From assembly GCF_000197735.1 (NCBI RefSeq), contig NC_014550.1, positions 3,720,001 through 3,784,000 on the forward strand: 64,000 bases of DNA. The letters run 5' to 3'. The stretch comes from Glutamicibacter arilaitensis Re117. GTDB taxonomy: Bacteria; Actinomycetota; Actinomycetes; Actinomycetales; Micrococcaceae. Shown here in pieces: positions 27,247 through 37,180 of the stretch. Each line of letters begins with the position of its first letter. Position 1 is the stretch's first letter. Under the pieces are notes generated by a model. It worked only from the letters and a program-made list of their open reading frames with translations. It did not search any database and had not been told where the DNA came from. Both the position numbers and the translations under genes were made by a program.

Positions 27247-27923
27247 CCGAGAATCCTGCACCGACGGACCAGGCAGTGGATGACAGCGCCAACCGGGATG
27301 CCAGCCTGTGGTCCGGGGACTTGGGCGAACTGGCCGCCGGATCGCGCCGCGTGCTCGTGCAACTGGTCAAGGGGCCCTACCTGTCGGCAGAACGCCACTC
27401 GGAGGCCTGGAAAATCCTGCTGACCGACACCGCCGCGCTGCGTTCGCGGTTGGCCGACCTGTTCCTGGACCTGGTGCTCGATGAATCCCTCGGGGTGGCG
27501 TTCGTGCGCAATGCCCCGCAGGCAGCGATCGAGGCGCCGCAGGTGGTGCGCACCATGCCGCTGACGTTCATGGATAGCGCCCTGCTATTGTTCCTGCGCC
27601 GCGAGCTGCTGCGCGGATCGGGTGCCACGCGCGTGTTCATCGGCCGCGACGAGGTCTACGACCATCTGAACAGCTACCGTGCATCGGACACCACCGACGA
27701 GGCAGGGTTCCGCAAGCGCGTGGATTCAGCGTGGACCAAGATGCTCAAGCATTCGCTGCTGGTGCGCACCGACACCGAGGACCGGGTGGAAATCTCGCCC
27801 ATCCTGCGTCTGGTGTTCTCCACCGAGCAGATCCAGGCTGTGCAGGAGGAATACCAGCGGCTGGCGGGTAACACGCGGGTCATTGCGCAGCTGGAGCAGG
27901 ACGAGGCTGAGGAGACTAAATGA
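27243..27923 (+). CDS. jetB: Wadjet protein JetB (DUF4194)
   Basis: JetB is the KITE-like winged-helix subunit that joins JetA and JetC. It has 226 residues, and family-typical stretches are VLVQLVKGPYLSAERHSEAWKILL and MPLTFMDSALLLFLRRELL. It overlaps jetA and jetC by 4 nt each (ATGA), so subunit production is coupled. Confidence 0.9.
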   Translation: MTENPAPTDQAVDDSANRDASLWSGDLGELAAGSRRVLVQLVKGPYLSAERHSEAWKILLTDTAALRSRLADLFLDLVLDESLGVAFVRNAPQAAIEAPQVVRTMPLTFMDSALLLFLRRELLRGSGATRVFIGRDEVYDHLNSYRASDTTDEAGFRKRVDSAWTKMLKHSLLVRTDTEDRVEISPILRLVFSTEQIQAVQEEYQRLAGNTRVIAQLEQDEAEETK

Positions 27924-30900
27924 GCGCGGCGATACACCCAGGGCAGTGGCGCCTGGAACACATTGAACTGGCCAACTGGGGCACCTTTAGCGGGCTGCAC
28001 TCGGTTCAGGTGCCGCGCAAGGGCTTCTTGCTAACCGGCGAATCCGGCTCCGGCAAGTCCTCGCTGGTCGATGCGATCAGCGCCGTGCTGACCCCGCGCG
28101 GCAAGACCCGGTTCAACGCGGCAGCGGCGGACACCGGCACGCGCGGCTCCGACCGTTCGGTGCTCACCTACGTGCGCGGCGCCTGGCGGCGCAGCGCGGA
28201 TGGCGAAACCGGCGAAATCACCAGCCAGTATCTGCGTCCCAAGGCCACCTGGTCCGGTATCCTGCTGCGCTATGCCAACGGCCGCGGGCAACGTCACACG
28301 CTGGTCAAGCTCTTCCACCTGAAAGCCGGGGAAAACACCCCGGCCGACGTCAAGGACCTCTCCCTGCTGACCGGCGCCAGCCTGTCACTGGCCGATCTGG
28401 AGCCCTTCGCCGCTAACGGGCTGAAGATGCGCGAGCTGAAGGCCGCGTTCCCGGACGCCACGGTGGATGCAGAACACTCCCGCTTTGCCCGGCGCATCGC
28501 CCGCACCCTGGGGCTGACCGGCGAGCGCGCCGCGCTGCTGCTGCACAAGACCCAATCGGCCAAGAACCTCGGTTCGCTCGATGAGCTGTTCCGCAAATTC
28601 ATGCTGGATGAACCGGAGACCTTCGCCAAGGCCGACGCGGCGGTGGACCAATTCACCGAGCTGAATGCAGCCCACGCCGCGGTGCTGCGTGCACGCCGGC
28701 AGGTCGAGCATCTGTCCCCGTTGCGCGATCAGGACCGCGACTATGCCGCGGCTAGCACCCAGGCCGAGCGCACCTCGTTGCTGCTGGAGAGCCTGGATGA
28801 CTACACCCACGCCCGCCGCCGCGAATTGACAGTGCAGGCGATCAACGAAGCCGAACGGCTGGCCGAAAAGCGCGAACGCGAACTGCGCGAAGCCTCCGAG
28901 GCGCTGCACAGCGCCAGGGAACACTCCGAGAACTACCGGGCCGCGGTGGCGCAGCAGGGCGGGGCGCAGCTGGCGCTGATCGAAGCGCAGCTGGACGCCG
29001 CCCGCCGGGACCTGAACCGGGTGCAGGCCGACAGCACGGATTTGGAACGCAAGCTGGGCTCGGTGGACTTGGCGATGCCCGCCGATGCCGCCCAGTACGC
29101 CGAGCTGGTGCGCGAGTGCACCCGCCTGCTCGAAGGCAACTCATCCGAGCAGCAGCAATTGGAGCTGCAGGCCTCCGCCGCGGCCGAAGACGTGTTGAAG
29201 GCGCGCGAAGCGCATACGGAAATCGAGCGCGACATGCAGGCGCTCCAACCTGCCGCGCGACCTGCTGGCCGCGCGTGCGATGATCTGCCAGGACACCGGA
29301 CTGTCCCCGGACACGCTTCGCTTTGCCGGCGAGCTGCTCCAGGTCGAAGCATCCCACGCCGAATGGACCGGCGCCATCGAACGCGTGCTGCGCCCGCTGG
29401 CGCTGGTGATGCTGGTGCCATCCGCGCACACCCTCGCGGTCTCGCGGGCGGTCAACGCCCGCCACCTGAACGCCTCGCTGAAATTCGAGACGATCGGCCC
29501 GCAGGCCCCGGCTCAACGCCGCCCCTCGGCGCAGAACTCCCTGGTGTACCGGGTGCAGGTGGCCACCTCGCCCATGCATGACTGGCTGCAGGCGCGTCTG
29601 GCCGAACGCTACGACTACGCCTGCGTGAATGACGCTGATCAGTTGGCCCAGGTGGCCCGCGGCGTCACCCTGGCGGGCCAGGTCAAGCGCGGGCCGACCT
29701 CTTTTGAGAAGAATGACAAGCGCCGGGTGGATGACCGCCGCCACTGGGTGCTGGGCTTCGACACCGACGCCAAGCTGGAACAGCTCCAGCTGGATCTCAA
29801 GTCCGCAGCGTCGCTGCTGGAACGCTGCCAGCGCGCCGATTCCCAGGCCAAGACACAACTGGCGTTGCTGGCCAAGCGCCGCTTCGTGGCCGAAGACCTC
29901 ATCCGCCTGCCCTGGGAGCACATCGACCTGGCGCGCCAGCAGCGGCGGGTCGCGGACCTTGAAGGCAGCCGGGCCGAATTGTTGGCCGACGACGGGGATT
30001 TGCGCGCCGCGCAGCACCAGCTGGAGCTCGCGCTGGGGCGCGAAGCGAGCGCCGATACCGCGCACCAGGCGACCCAAAAAGCCCAGCTCGGTGCCCAAAG
30101 CCGGCTCGAAGACCTGCGCGCGGCACTTGAACGCCTGGATGAGCTGCCGGCCTCCCCGGTGCCGGCACCCATCGCGGCCGCGTTGCGCGAGGTCTTCGAA
30201 AAGGTCAAAACCCAGCGCACCACCACGCACGAGTCCATCGAGGCCGATGCCCGCAAGGCGCAGAGCTCCCTGTCCAAGTCCAAGGACGAGCTGCGCAATC
30301 GCATGGCCGAGTTGCAGCAGCAGATGTTCCAGGCCATCTCCGCGTTCAAGCACTCCTGGCCGGAAGCCTCTGCGGACCTGGCCGAATCCGTGGAGGACCG
30401 CGCCGGCTACCTGCGCCTGCTCGGCGCGCTGGAAGCCGACCGGCTTCCCGAATTCGAGAACCGCTTCTTCGAAATGCTGCGGACCCAGACGCAACAGAAC
30501 ATCGCCGCGCTGCGCGAAGTGATCCAGCGGGCGGTGCGCGAGATCCGCCGGCGCATCGAACCGATCAACTCCTCGCTGCTGCGCAGCCAGTACTCCCCCG
30601 GCCGCTACCTGCAGATCCGGGTGGAGGATTCCCGTCCCGCAATGGCCACCCAGTTCCTGCGCGATTTGAATACCGTCACCACCGGGGCGCTGGCCCCGGA
30701 GGAAGACCGTGCCGAGGCAGAGGCGCGGTTTGCGGTGCTTGCCCGGCTGATGACCCAGCTGGGCTCCTCGGAGGCGGCCCACCGCTCCTGGCGGCAGCAG
30801 GTGCTGGATGTGCGCAACCACGTGCGCTTCACCGCCATCGAGGTGGACACCGAACACCAGGTCCTGGACGTCTACGACTCCGGCGCGGGCCGTTCGGGCG

Positions 30901-31301
30901 GGCAGAAGCAGAAGCTGGTGGTGTTCTGCCTGGCCGCGGCGCTGCGCTACCAGCTGGCCGGCGAGTCCAAGCTGCCGGCCTACGCCTCGATCGTCATGGA
31001 TGAGGCTTTCGACAAGGCGGACAGCAATTTCACCCGCACCGCGATGGACATCTTCACCGAGTTCGGGTTCCACATGATCCTGGCCACCCCGATGAAGTTG
31101 CTGCGCACCCTGGAGGACTATGTGGGCGGGGTGGCGCTGGTGACTTGCGAAGACTCCAAGGCCTCGCATATTGCCCAGGTGCCCTTCGAGCTTGCCGACG
31201 GCGAGCAGGAACAGGAGGAGGCCGCACCTGAGCAGAAAGCCGCCCCTGCCGTCGAGGCGTTGTTCGACTTCGGCGCTGAAATCGACGGGTCCCCGGCATG
31301 A
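27920..31301 (+). pseudogene. jetC: Wadjet ATPase JetC (SMC/MukB-like), with a frameshift
   Basis: JetC is the SMC-like motor of Wadjet. The N-terminal part (27920 to about 29240) has Walker A GESGSGKSSLVDAISAVL and a coiled coil. The C-terminal part, open to 31301 in the next frame, has the hinge-side region, a second coiled coil, the signature GRSGGQKQKLVVFCLAAALR and Walker B SIVMDEAFDKAD. The shift lies near 29237-29241, where dropping one G from CAGGCGC restores ...ERDMQ-RSNLPRDLLAAR. Both halves together give about 1,126 residues, the expected size. Either the locus is recently broken or one base is miscalled; everything else is intact. Confidence 0.88.
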
Positions 31302-32446
31302 TCACCGTGGCCGAGGCCCGCGAACGCCTGTCCACGCTGTACCGGCGCAAGCTGGCGGCCTGGTCGGTGCGGCCCTTTGACGCCACCTCCCCGGTAGCGC
31401 TGGGGCTGAAGCCGCCCACCGATAAGAAAGCCGCCGCCGACATGTCCGCGGTGGCCGGGTGGCTGAAGCAGTGGAGCGCGGTGGCCGTTGACGGGCTGCA
31501 GATCGACTGGGAGCAGCGGCGCTGGCCGAACACCGGGACGCAAAGCATCCCCGTCCGGCTGTCCGCACAGTCGCCCGCGGCGCTGGCCCGTTTCCTGAAC
31601 CGTGGCAAGGAGTGGGAGCTATACCGTGCCCGGGCGTTGCGCCTGCAGTCGCTGGCACCGCGGGATTCCGGGGCACGGGAGGATTTCGACCGTGCCCTGG
31701 CCCGGATCATCGGCAAGGCAGCAGCCCTGCCGCACCAGGATTTCGAGCGGGTCTTCCATGTCCTCGCCTGGCTGACCGCACACCCGGACTCGGGTCTTTA
31801 TCCGCGCCAGCTTCCGGTTCAGGGCATTGACTCCAAGTGGCTCGAACGCCATGCAGATATTGTGCGCACCCTGCACGTTGCCACCGGAGGCGATCCCGGC
31901 CTGGGGCTGCTGGCCCCGGCCAAGCTCTACCGCGTCAGGTTCCTGGACCCGCGCTTGGCTCCCGCGGGAATGGGAGAGCTCATGGCAAGCCCGGATACGC
32001 TCAGCCGGCTCGATCTGTCGGCCCGGACCGTGCTCATCGTGGAAAACTTGCAGACCCTGCTGTCTCTGCCCGAACTGCCCGGGGTGGTTGCACTGCACGG
32101 GGGTGGTTATGACGTGCGCTGGTGCGCGCCGATCCCCTGGGTGGCGGCCGCAAACTTGCTGTATTGGGGCGATCTGGATCTGGATGGGCTGGCAATCCTG
32201 GCGTCATTGCGCAGCGTGCGGCCCGATGCCCGCTCGGTGATGATGGACCCTAGCACGCTTCAGCGCTTCGCGCAGCTGGCGGTGCCCCATGCCAAGGGAC
32301 TAACCCGGGCAGCGCCCTCCGGTTTGCAGCCCAAGGAGGTCGAGGCCTACAAATTATTGCGCGCCCAAGGCGGACTGCGCTTTGAGCAGGAACGCATTCC
32401 CTGGGACCACGCGCTGGCTACGCTGCGCACCGAACTGGGGCGTTGA
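31298..32446 (+). CDS. jetD: Wadjet nuclease JetD (DUF3322/DUF2220, Toprim)
   Basis: JetD is the topoisomerase VI-like nuclease of Wadjet that cuts circular DNA after extrusion by JetABC. The 382-residue protein has an N-terminal DUF3322 region (YRRKLAAWSV...WKQ-type helices) and a C-terminal Toprim domain with VLIVENLQTLLSLP (catalytic Glu) and YWGDLDLDGLAIL (DxD). It overlaps jetC by 4 nt and ends the operon. Confidence 0.9.
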   Translation: MITVAEARERLSTLYRRKLAAWSVRPFDATSPVALGLKPPTDKKAAADMSAVAGWLKQWSAVAVDGLQIDWEQRRWPNTGTQSIPVRLSAQSPAALARFLNRGKEWELYRARALRLQSLAPRDSGAREDFDRALARIIGKAAALPHQDFERVFHVLAWLTAHPDSGLYPRQLPVQGIDSKWLERHADIVRTLHVATGGDPGLGLLAPAKLYRVRFLDPRLAPAGMGELMASPDTLSRLDLSARTVLIVENLQTLLSLPELPGVVALHGGGYDVRWCAPIPWVAAANLLYWGDLDLDGLAILASLRSVRPDARSVMMDPSTLQRFAQLAVPHAKGLTRAAPSGLQPKEVEAYKLLRAQGGLRFEQERIPWDHALATLRTELGR

Positions 32447-33373
32447 GATGCTCCTCGGGGCTTCCGCCCCTGCGACACAGAAGCGCGAGGCTGAAACTGC
32501 AAACCATCTCTCACCGCACTGCACGCACACGTGGCGGCTGATCTTCAGCGGATAGCCGGAACATTGCTTGCTTTGAAGTGGCGAATCGCCGGCCCGGCAC
32601 GCTTAGACTGGGCAGTGGATAGTCACCACAACAGTGCGTATCACGGTTGGAGTCGTGATCATTGCGGAGCAACATTCAACTGATAACAATTAACTGGCTC
32701 GTTTTCAACAATTACGAACGACTACCTTCGATCCCTCGAATCACGCGGATTCTCAGATCGTCGAAGAACTCAACAATTACATATTGCAGTTTCAGCAATT
32801 ACAAGCAGAGGTTGTTTTTCTCCGATTGCAGGTCCACAAATGGACCATCCGGATGCCCTGTCCACGGACGAACGCTTGGGTCGGGTCATCGATATGGTCG
32901 GGCATCAACTCATGATCTCGGCGGAACCGTATCGCCTGCCCGGATTTGCACGAAAAGACGCGAACCCGTATCCACTAACTTTCCTGCGGAAACAACTAAA
33001 GTGCTGCCTGCGCTTTTCGGGCTTGATCCCCACTTTGAAATCGACCAACGTTGGTCGATTTCACTCTCCCACGGGTACAGGGTCGCAACCCACTTCCAGA
33101 TCAACCAACGTTGGTCGATTTGGTGGGGCCCGCGATTTCAGGGGATGGGACCGGTATTGCCGATGTGTGTGATGAAGAGTTCCGAATGATGGTTTAGCCC
33201 TCACGAAACAACCCCGGGATTCCAAAGCCGAAGGCCGTATCCCGCGCGACCCTGCCGTCAGCCCACCACGTCCGAGCAAAGGAAACATCACTGGAACATG
33301 AAAAGGACACGGTGTGCCGATAATCGGCGGGTCAGCGCGGGGTGCGGCCCCGGCAGTCTCTGGAAATGAACGC
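32447..33373. other. Gene-poor island edge between jetD and allE
   Basis: More than 900 bases without a credible gene. Bases 32650-32830 are AT-rich compared with the surroundings and contain three CAATTAC elements (32709, 32773 and 32797 approximately). The short frames here show no family likeness. Two near-identical palindromes occur at 33038-33061 and 33100-33119. The stretch looks like decayed insertion DNA at the right side of the defence island. Confidence 0.5.
33038..33119. repeat. Two palindromes 60 bp apart, ATCGACCAACGTTGGTCGAT type
   Basis: The first is a perfect palindrome (core ATCGACCAACGTTGGTCGAT at 33040-33059, extendable by two A/T pairs on each side). The second at 33100-33119 has the same sequence with a single A for G in the left arm. 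They are exactly 60 bp apart, and ACCAACGTTGGTCGATT is shared. They could be paired operator sites for a dimeric repressor or hairpins downstream of allE. Confidence 0.75.
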
Positions 33374-34210
33374 TTACAACGCGATCTGGCGGTTCTGGTC
33401 CTTGTAGAGCAGGTAGCGGAAGTTCTCCGGGCCACCGGCGTAGCAAGCCTGCGGGCAGAAGGCGCGCAGGGACATGTAATCCCCTGCCTCGACCTCGACC
33501 CAGTCGCCATTCATCCGGTACACGCCCTTGCCTTCAAGCACGTACAAGCCGTGCTCCATGACGTGGGTTTCGGCGAACGGAATGGATGCGCCTGGTTCGA
33601 AGGTCACGATGTTCACGCCGAAGTCGAAGGCGACGTCGTTGGGATCCAGCATGCGGGTGGTGCGCCACTTGCCATCGGTGCCCGGCATCGGGCCAGGTTC
33701 GATATCGCGCTCGTTGCCCACCACGGGAGCCGGTGCGGCCACTCCTTCGAGCGCTTCGTAGCGCTTGCGCAGCCAGTGGAAGCTGGTCAGCTCGGTGCCA
33801 TCGTTGCGGGCTGACCAGGTGGCGCCGGCTGGCAGGTAGGCGAAACCGCCGTCCACCAGCACATGCTCGGTGCCTTCGATGAGAAGGGTCAGCTGGCCGG
33901 TGAGCACGAAGATGAATCCCTGCACCTGAGCCTGCGGTTCCGGCTTGGTGGCGCCGCCACCCGGGGCAACTTCTACAATGGCTTGGGAGAAGGTGGTGGC
34001 CGCACCGGCAACCGGACGGTTGAGCACCCAGGCGCGGGTGTTGGTCCACTCGGGGAAGACGCTGGTGACGATGTCGCGCAGCACGCCCTTGGGGATGACG
34101 GTGTAGGCCTCGGTGACGATGGCGCGGTCGGTGAGCAGGTCGCTCTGCGGCGGGTGGCCGCCGAAGTTCGAGTAATAGGACGAGGAGTTCTGGATGGCTG
34201 GAACAGTCAT
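33374..34210 (-). CDS. allE: (S)-ureidoglycine aminohydrolase, bicupin
   Basis: AllE (YlbA/UGHY type) removes ammonia from ureidoglycine in allantoate breakdown, giving ureidoglycolate. The 278-residue protein has two cupin domains: GFIFVLTGQLTLLIEGTEHV...GGFAYLPAGATW and the C-terminal ASIPFAETHVMEHGLYVLEG...GDYMSLRAFCPQACYAGG, which holds the metal site (H, E, H and Q residues). ATG 34210 has AAGGA upstream, 10 nt after the DUF6986 gene. It is the last gene of the malic enzyme-aceB-DUF6986-allE operon. Its 3' end is the sequence duplicated in two broken forms at 10.4 and 12.4 kb. Confidence 0.9.
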   Translation of the reverse strand: MTVPAIQNSSSYYSNFGGHPPQSDLLTDRAIVTEAYTVIPKGVLRDIVTSVFPEWTNTRAWVLNRPVAGAATTFSQAIVEVAPGGGATKPEPQAQVQGFIFVLTGQLTLLIEGTEHVLVDGGFAYLPAGATWSARNDGTELTSFHWLRKRYEALEGVAAPAPVVGNERDIEPGPMPGTDGKWRTTRMLDPNDVAFDFGVNIVTFEPGASIPFAETHVMEHGLYVLEGKGVYRMNGDWVEVEAGDYMSLRAFCPQACYAGGPENFRYLLYKDQNRQIAL

Positions 34211-34220
34211 GGTGCAGTCC

Positions 34221-35474
34221 TTAGGCGTGGGAGCGGTTCAAGGCGATCGCCTCGAGTTCGGGCAGCGTGATCTGGGCCAGTTCGGTGACCTCGTCGGCGG
34301 TGACCGCACCGCAGGCGACCCCGCGGTGGATGTAGCGGGCCAGGGCGCATGCGGTGGCTGGCTCGTCCATGATGGCCGAGTTGATCTGGTGGACGTAGTT
34401 GCGCAACCGGGTGCCAGCTGCCTGCAAGCCTTCGCGGAAGAATGCGAAGGTGGCCAGGTAGCGGGTGACCAGCTGGTTCTCGTGCATATCCCAGCCCTGG
34501 TAGATGCCGCGGGCCAGATGGCGGGACACCAGACGGGCGTGCAGCTCCCAGACGGCCGCGATGTTCTCCGGGTCGCCGGCCGGGATGATGTTGGTGGAGC
34601 CGTCGGACAGTTCCACGCCGGTGCCGGCCACGGCTACCTGCATGACGTCCTTGGCGAAGTCTGCCACCGGGTGCTCCATGGACTGGTAGCCGGCGGCCAC
34701 GCCCAGCGAGGCGGAGTAGTCGTAGGTGCCGTAGTGCAGCGAGGAGACCCGGCCCTTGCCCGAGGCGATCAGCTGGGCTACCGGATGGGTTCCGTTGGCG
34801 GCCAGGATGACCTGCGGGGTTTCCACCTGCACCTCGAAACGGATCCGTCCAGCTTCCAGACCATGGACCCGTTCGACCTGCTCGGCAAGGTGCACCATGG
34901 CCTCGACCTGCGCCACCGTGGTGACCTTCGGAAGGGTCAGGCGCAGGCCTTCGGGCAGCGGGCCGTTGGCCAGCAAGCGGCTGAGGAACAGGTCCAAGGT
35001 GCGGATGCCCCGGCCCCGGGTCGGGGCTTCGAAGCACTTGAAGCGGATGCCGATGCAGGCCGGGGCCTTGCCGGCGGCCACCGCCGCGGTCACCGAGTCG
35101 GCCGCGGCAAGCACTGCGGCGTCCTCCTCGGCATCCGTGCGGTTGCCGTAGCCGTCCTCGAAATCGAGGCGCAGATCTTCGATGGGTTCGCTTGCCAGCT
35201 TCGCGGCCACCAGTTCGCCCAGGCGGTCCGGTTCGGCCAGGTTCAACTTGGCTGCCAGCTTGGCCAGCCCGACGGCGTTGCCCGCGGTGGCCAGGGCGTT
35301 GGCGCCCCAAGCGGCAGGCAGATCCGCGTTGTACTTGTCCCCTGGGACGTACACGGTGTGGATCGGCTGGCGGGCTCCGGTTTCTCCCGGGTAGGAGTTT
35401 TCCAGCAGCCGGTCGGTGGCTGCCAGCTTGGCTTCTATGCTGGCAAGCGTGGACTCATCGAAGGTGTTGCTCAT
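34221..35474 (-). CDS. DUF6986 family protein, CitE/HpcH aldolase-like
   Basis: The 417-residue protein matches the DUF6986 family, with TIM-barrel HpcH/CitE-type features: RLDFEDGYGNR (acidic metal ligands), IRFKCFEAPTRGRGIRTLD, RFEVQVETPQVI (metal-binding Glu) and SLHYGTYDYSASLG. Such enzymes handle CoA-linked or free 2-oxo acids, including glyoxylate. The ATG overlaps the aceB stop by 4 nt, tying it to malate synthase. A role in making, using or repairing glyoxylate-derived C-C bonds is likely; the reaction is not established. Confidence 0.8.
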   Translation of the reverse strand: MSNTFDESTLASIEAKLAATDRLLENSYPGETGARQPIHTVYVPGDKYNADLPAAWGANALATAGNAVGLAKLAAKLNLAEPDRLGELVAAKLASEPIEDLRLDFEDGYGNRTDAEEDAAVLAAADSVTAAVAAGKAPACIGIRFKCFEAPTRGRGIRTLDLFLSRLLANGPLPEGLRLTLPKVTTVAQVEAMVHLAEQVERVHGLEAGRIRFEVQVETPQVILAANGTHPVAQLIASGKGRVSSLHYGTYDYSASLGVAAGYQSMEHPVADFAKDVMQVAVAGTGVELSDGSTNIIPAGDPENIAAVWELHARLVSRHLARGIYQGWDMHENQLVTRYLATFAFFREGLQAAGTRLRNYVHQINSAIMDEPATACALARYIHRGVACGAVTADEVTELAQITLPELEAIALNRSHA

Positions 35475-37102
35475 GGCTTGGTCACGTACTCCTTTTCCAA
35501 GAGTTCGTAGGCACCGGTGGTGAGGAAGTCTGCGAAGTCCTCGTCCTTGCCGCTGGTCAGTTTCGCGATTAGTTCCGCTGCCGGCTGGTAGTAGGCGTTG
35601 AAGTGCTCTTCATTGTCGACCTCCGAGCGCAGGCGTTCAACCTCTTCGGTGAGAATGCCAGCAACCAGTTCGGCGGTGATGGTGTTTCCGGTGTCGGCGG
35701 CGACCACCTTGTTGCGGATCTGCTGCCAGATCTGCGAGCGGGAGATCTCCGCGGTGGCGGCATCTTCCATCAGGTTGTGGATGGCGACCGCACCGTTGCC
35801 CGAAAGCCACACGGCCACGTAGTTGACCGCCACGTAGAGGTTCGCGCGCACGCCGGCCTCGGTGACATCGCCGGGGGCGCTGGCCACGTCCAGCAGCTGG
35901 GCTGCGGTGACCTCGACCTCCGGGCGCTGGCGATCGAGCTGGTTCGGCTTTTCGCCCAGCTTCGCGTCGAAGATCTCCTTGCACAGTTCCACCAGATCCG
36001 GGTGTGCCACCCAGGAGCCGTCGAAACCGTCATTGGCCTCGCGGGTCTTGTCCTCGCGGACCTTGTCGAAGGCGGCAGTGGTGACATCCGGTTCGCGGCG
36101 GTTCGGGATGAAGGCGGCCATGCCGCCCATGGCGAAGGCCCCGCGCTTGTGGCAGGTCTTGACCAGCAGCTCGGTGTAGGCGCGCATCATCGGCGCGGTC
36201 ATCGACACGGCCGAGCGGTCCGGCATGATGAATGCTTCGCCGGCTTCGCGGAAGGTCTTGATGATCGAGAACAGGTAGTCCCAGCGTCCGGCGTTCAGGC
36301 CCGCGGCGTGATCGCGCAGTTCGTAGAGGAACTCGTCCATCTGGAAGGCCGCCGGAATGGTCTCGATGAGCATGGTGGCGCGCACGGTGCCGTGGGCGAT
36401 GCCCAGCTCGGCCTGGGCGAAGGTGAAGATCTCGTTCCACAGGCGCGATTCCAGGTAGTGCTCCATTTTGGGCAGGTAGTAGAACGGTCCCTGGCCGGAT
36501 TCGGCAAGCACCTTCGCGTTATGGAAGAAGTGCAGGCCGAAGTCCACCAATGCGCCAACGGCAGGCTTGCCGTCGATGCGCACATTGTTCTCCGGCAGGT
36601 GCCAGCCGCGCGGGCGGACCACGACGACCGCACGTGGCGCGTCGGTGCGCAGCGCGTAGGACTTTCCGCTCTTCGCATCGGTGAAGGCCAAGGTGCCGCG
36701 GGCGGCGGCCGAGAGGTTGGAAATCGCGTCGATGACGTTGAACCAGCTCGGGGTCGAGGCATCTTCCAGGTCGGCCAGCCAGACCTTGGCACCGGAGTTC
36801 AGCGCGTTGATGGCCATCTTGGCCGGGGAGGCCGGGCCTGTGATCTCCACGCGGCGGTCGCGCAGCGCCTCAGGGGCTTCGGCGACCTTCCAGTCGCCGG
36901 TGCGCACGGAATCTGTTTCCGGATCGAAGTCGATGGACTTGGCGGCGGAGAATTGCTGGCGGCGTACAGCTCGGGCGGCGAGCAGCTCGTCGCGGGTGCC
37001 GGCGAACTTCTGGTGCAGCTTCTCGATGAACGCCAGGGCTTCGTTCGAGAGGATCTGCTGCGCATCGGCGACGTCGGGGATGGCGGTGATTTCAATACTC
37101 AT
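35471..37102 (-). CDS. aceB: Malate synthase A
   Basis: Condenses glyoxylate with acetyl-CoA to malate. The 543-residue form is the A type. Conserved blocks are AKMAINALNSGAKVWLADLED, VVVRPRGWHLPE, ATMLIETIPAAFQMDEFLYE and LNAGRWDYLFSIIK. ATG 37102 (MSIEITAIPDVADAQ) is preferred because AAGGAG precedes it by seven bases; ATG 37135 lacks this. Isocitrate lyase is not nearby, so glyoxylate here probably comes from allantoin or ureidoglycolate rather than the glyoxylate shunt. Confidence 0.94.
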   Translation of the reverse strand: MSIEITAIPDVADAQQILSNEALAFIEKLHQKFAGTRDELLAARAVRRQQFSAAKSIDFDPETDSVRTGDWKVAEAPEALRDRRVEITGPASPAKMAINALNSGAKVWLADLEDASTPSWFNVIDAISNLSAAARGTLAFTDAKSGKSYALRTDAPRAVVVVRPRGWHLPENNVRIDGKPAVGALVDFGLHFFHNAKVLAESGQGPFYYLPKMEHYLESRLWNEIFTFAQAELGIAHGTVRATMLIETIPAAFQMDEFLYELRDHAAGLNAGRWDYLFSIIKTFREAGEAFIMPDRSAVSMTAPMMRAYTELLVKTCHKRGAFAMGGMAAFIPNRREPDVTTAAFDKVREDKTREANDGFDGSWVAHPDLVELCKEIFDAKLGEKPNQLDRQRPEVEVTAAQLLDVASAPGDVTEAGVRANLYVAVNYVAVWLSGNGAVAIHNLMEDAATAEISRSQIWQQIRNKVVAADTGNTITAELVAGILTEEVERLRSEVDNEEHFNAYYQPAAELIAKLTSGKDEDFADFLTTGAYELLEKEYVTKP

Positions 37103-37180
37103 GGATTGCTCCTTGCTTCTTGTGCTCTGTTCCAATGATCGGTGCGTTGACGTGCACCTTGAAGGTCTTGCGCGCGGGGC

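Noticed and set aside
28842..31169. 775-codon open frame on the minus strand opposite jetC
   Set aside because: Antisense to the conserved ATPase motifs of JetC; Gly/Arg/His-rich composition typical of a shadow frame.
32662..33189. Short plus-strand frames in the jetD-allE gap
   Set aside because: No ribosome site, no family likeness, and they read through the twin palindromes; probably chance.
10441..33531. allE remnant 1 and the allE 3' end as classical attL/attR of a single integrative element
   Set aside because: The copies are only about 91% identical and no integrase of the tyrosine or large serine type is present, so a simple att duplication is not supported; recombination at a hotspot is preferred.
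35603..37138. 511-codon plus-strand frame opposite malate synthase
   Set aside because: Antisense to a fully conserved malate synthase; composition is low-complexity and no motif is seen.
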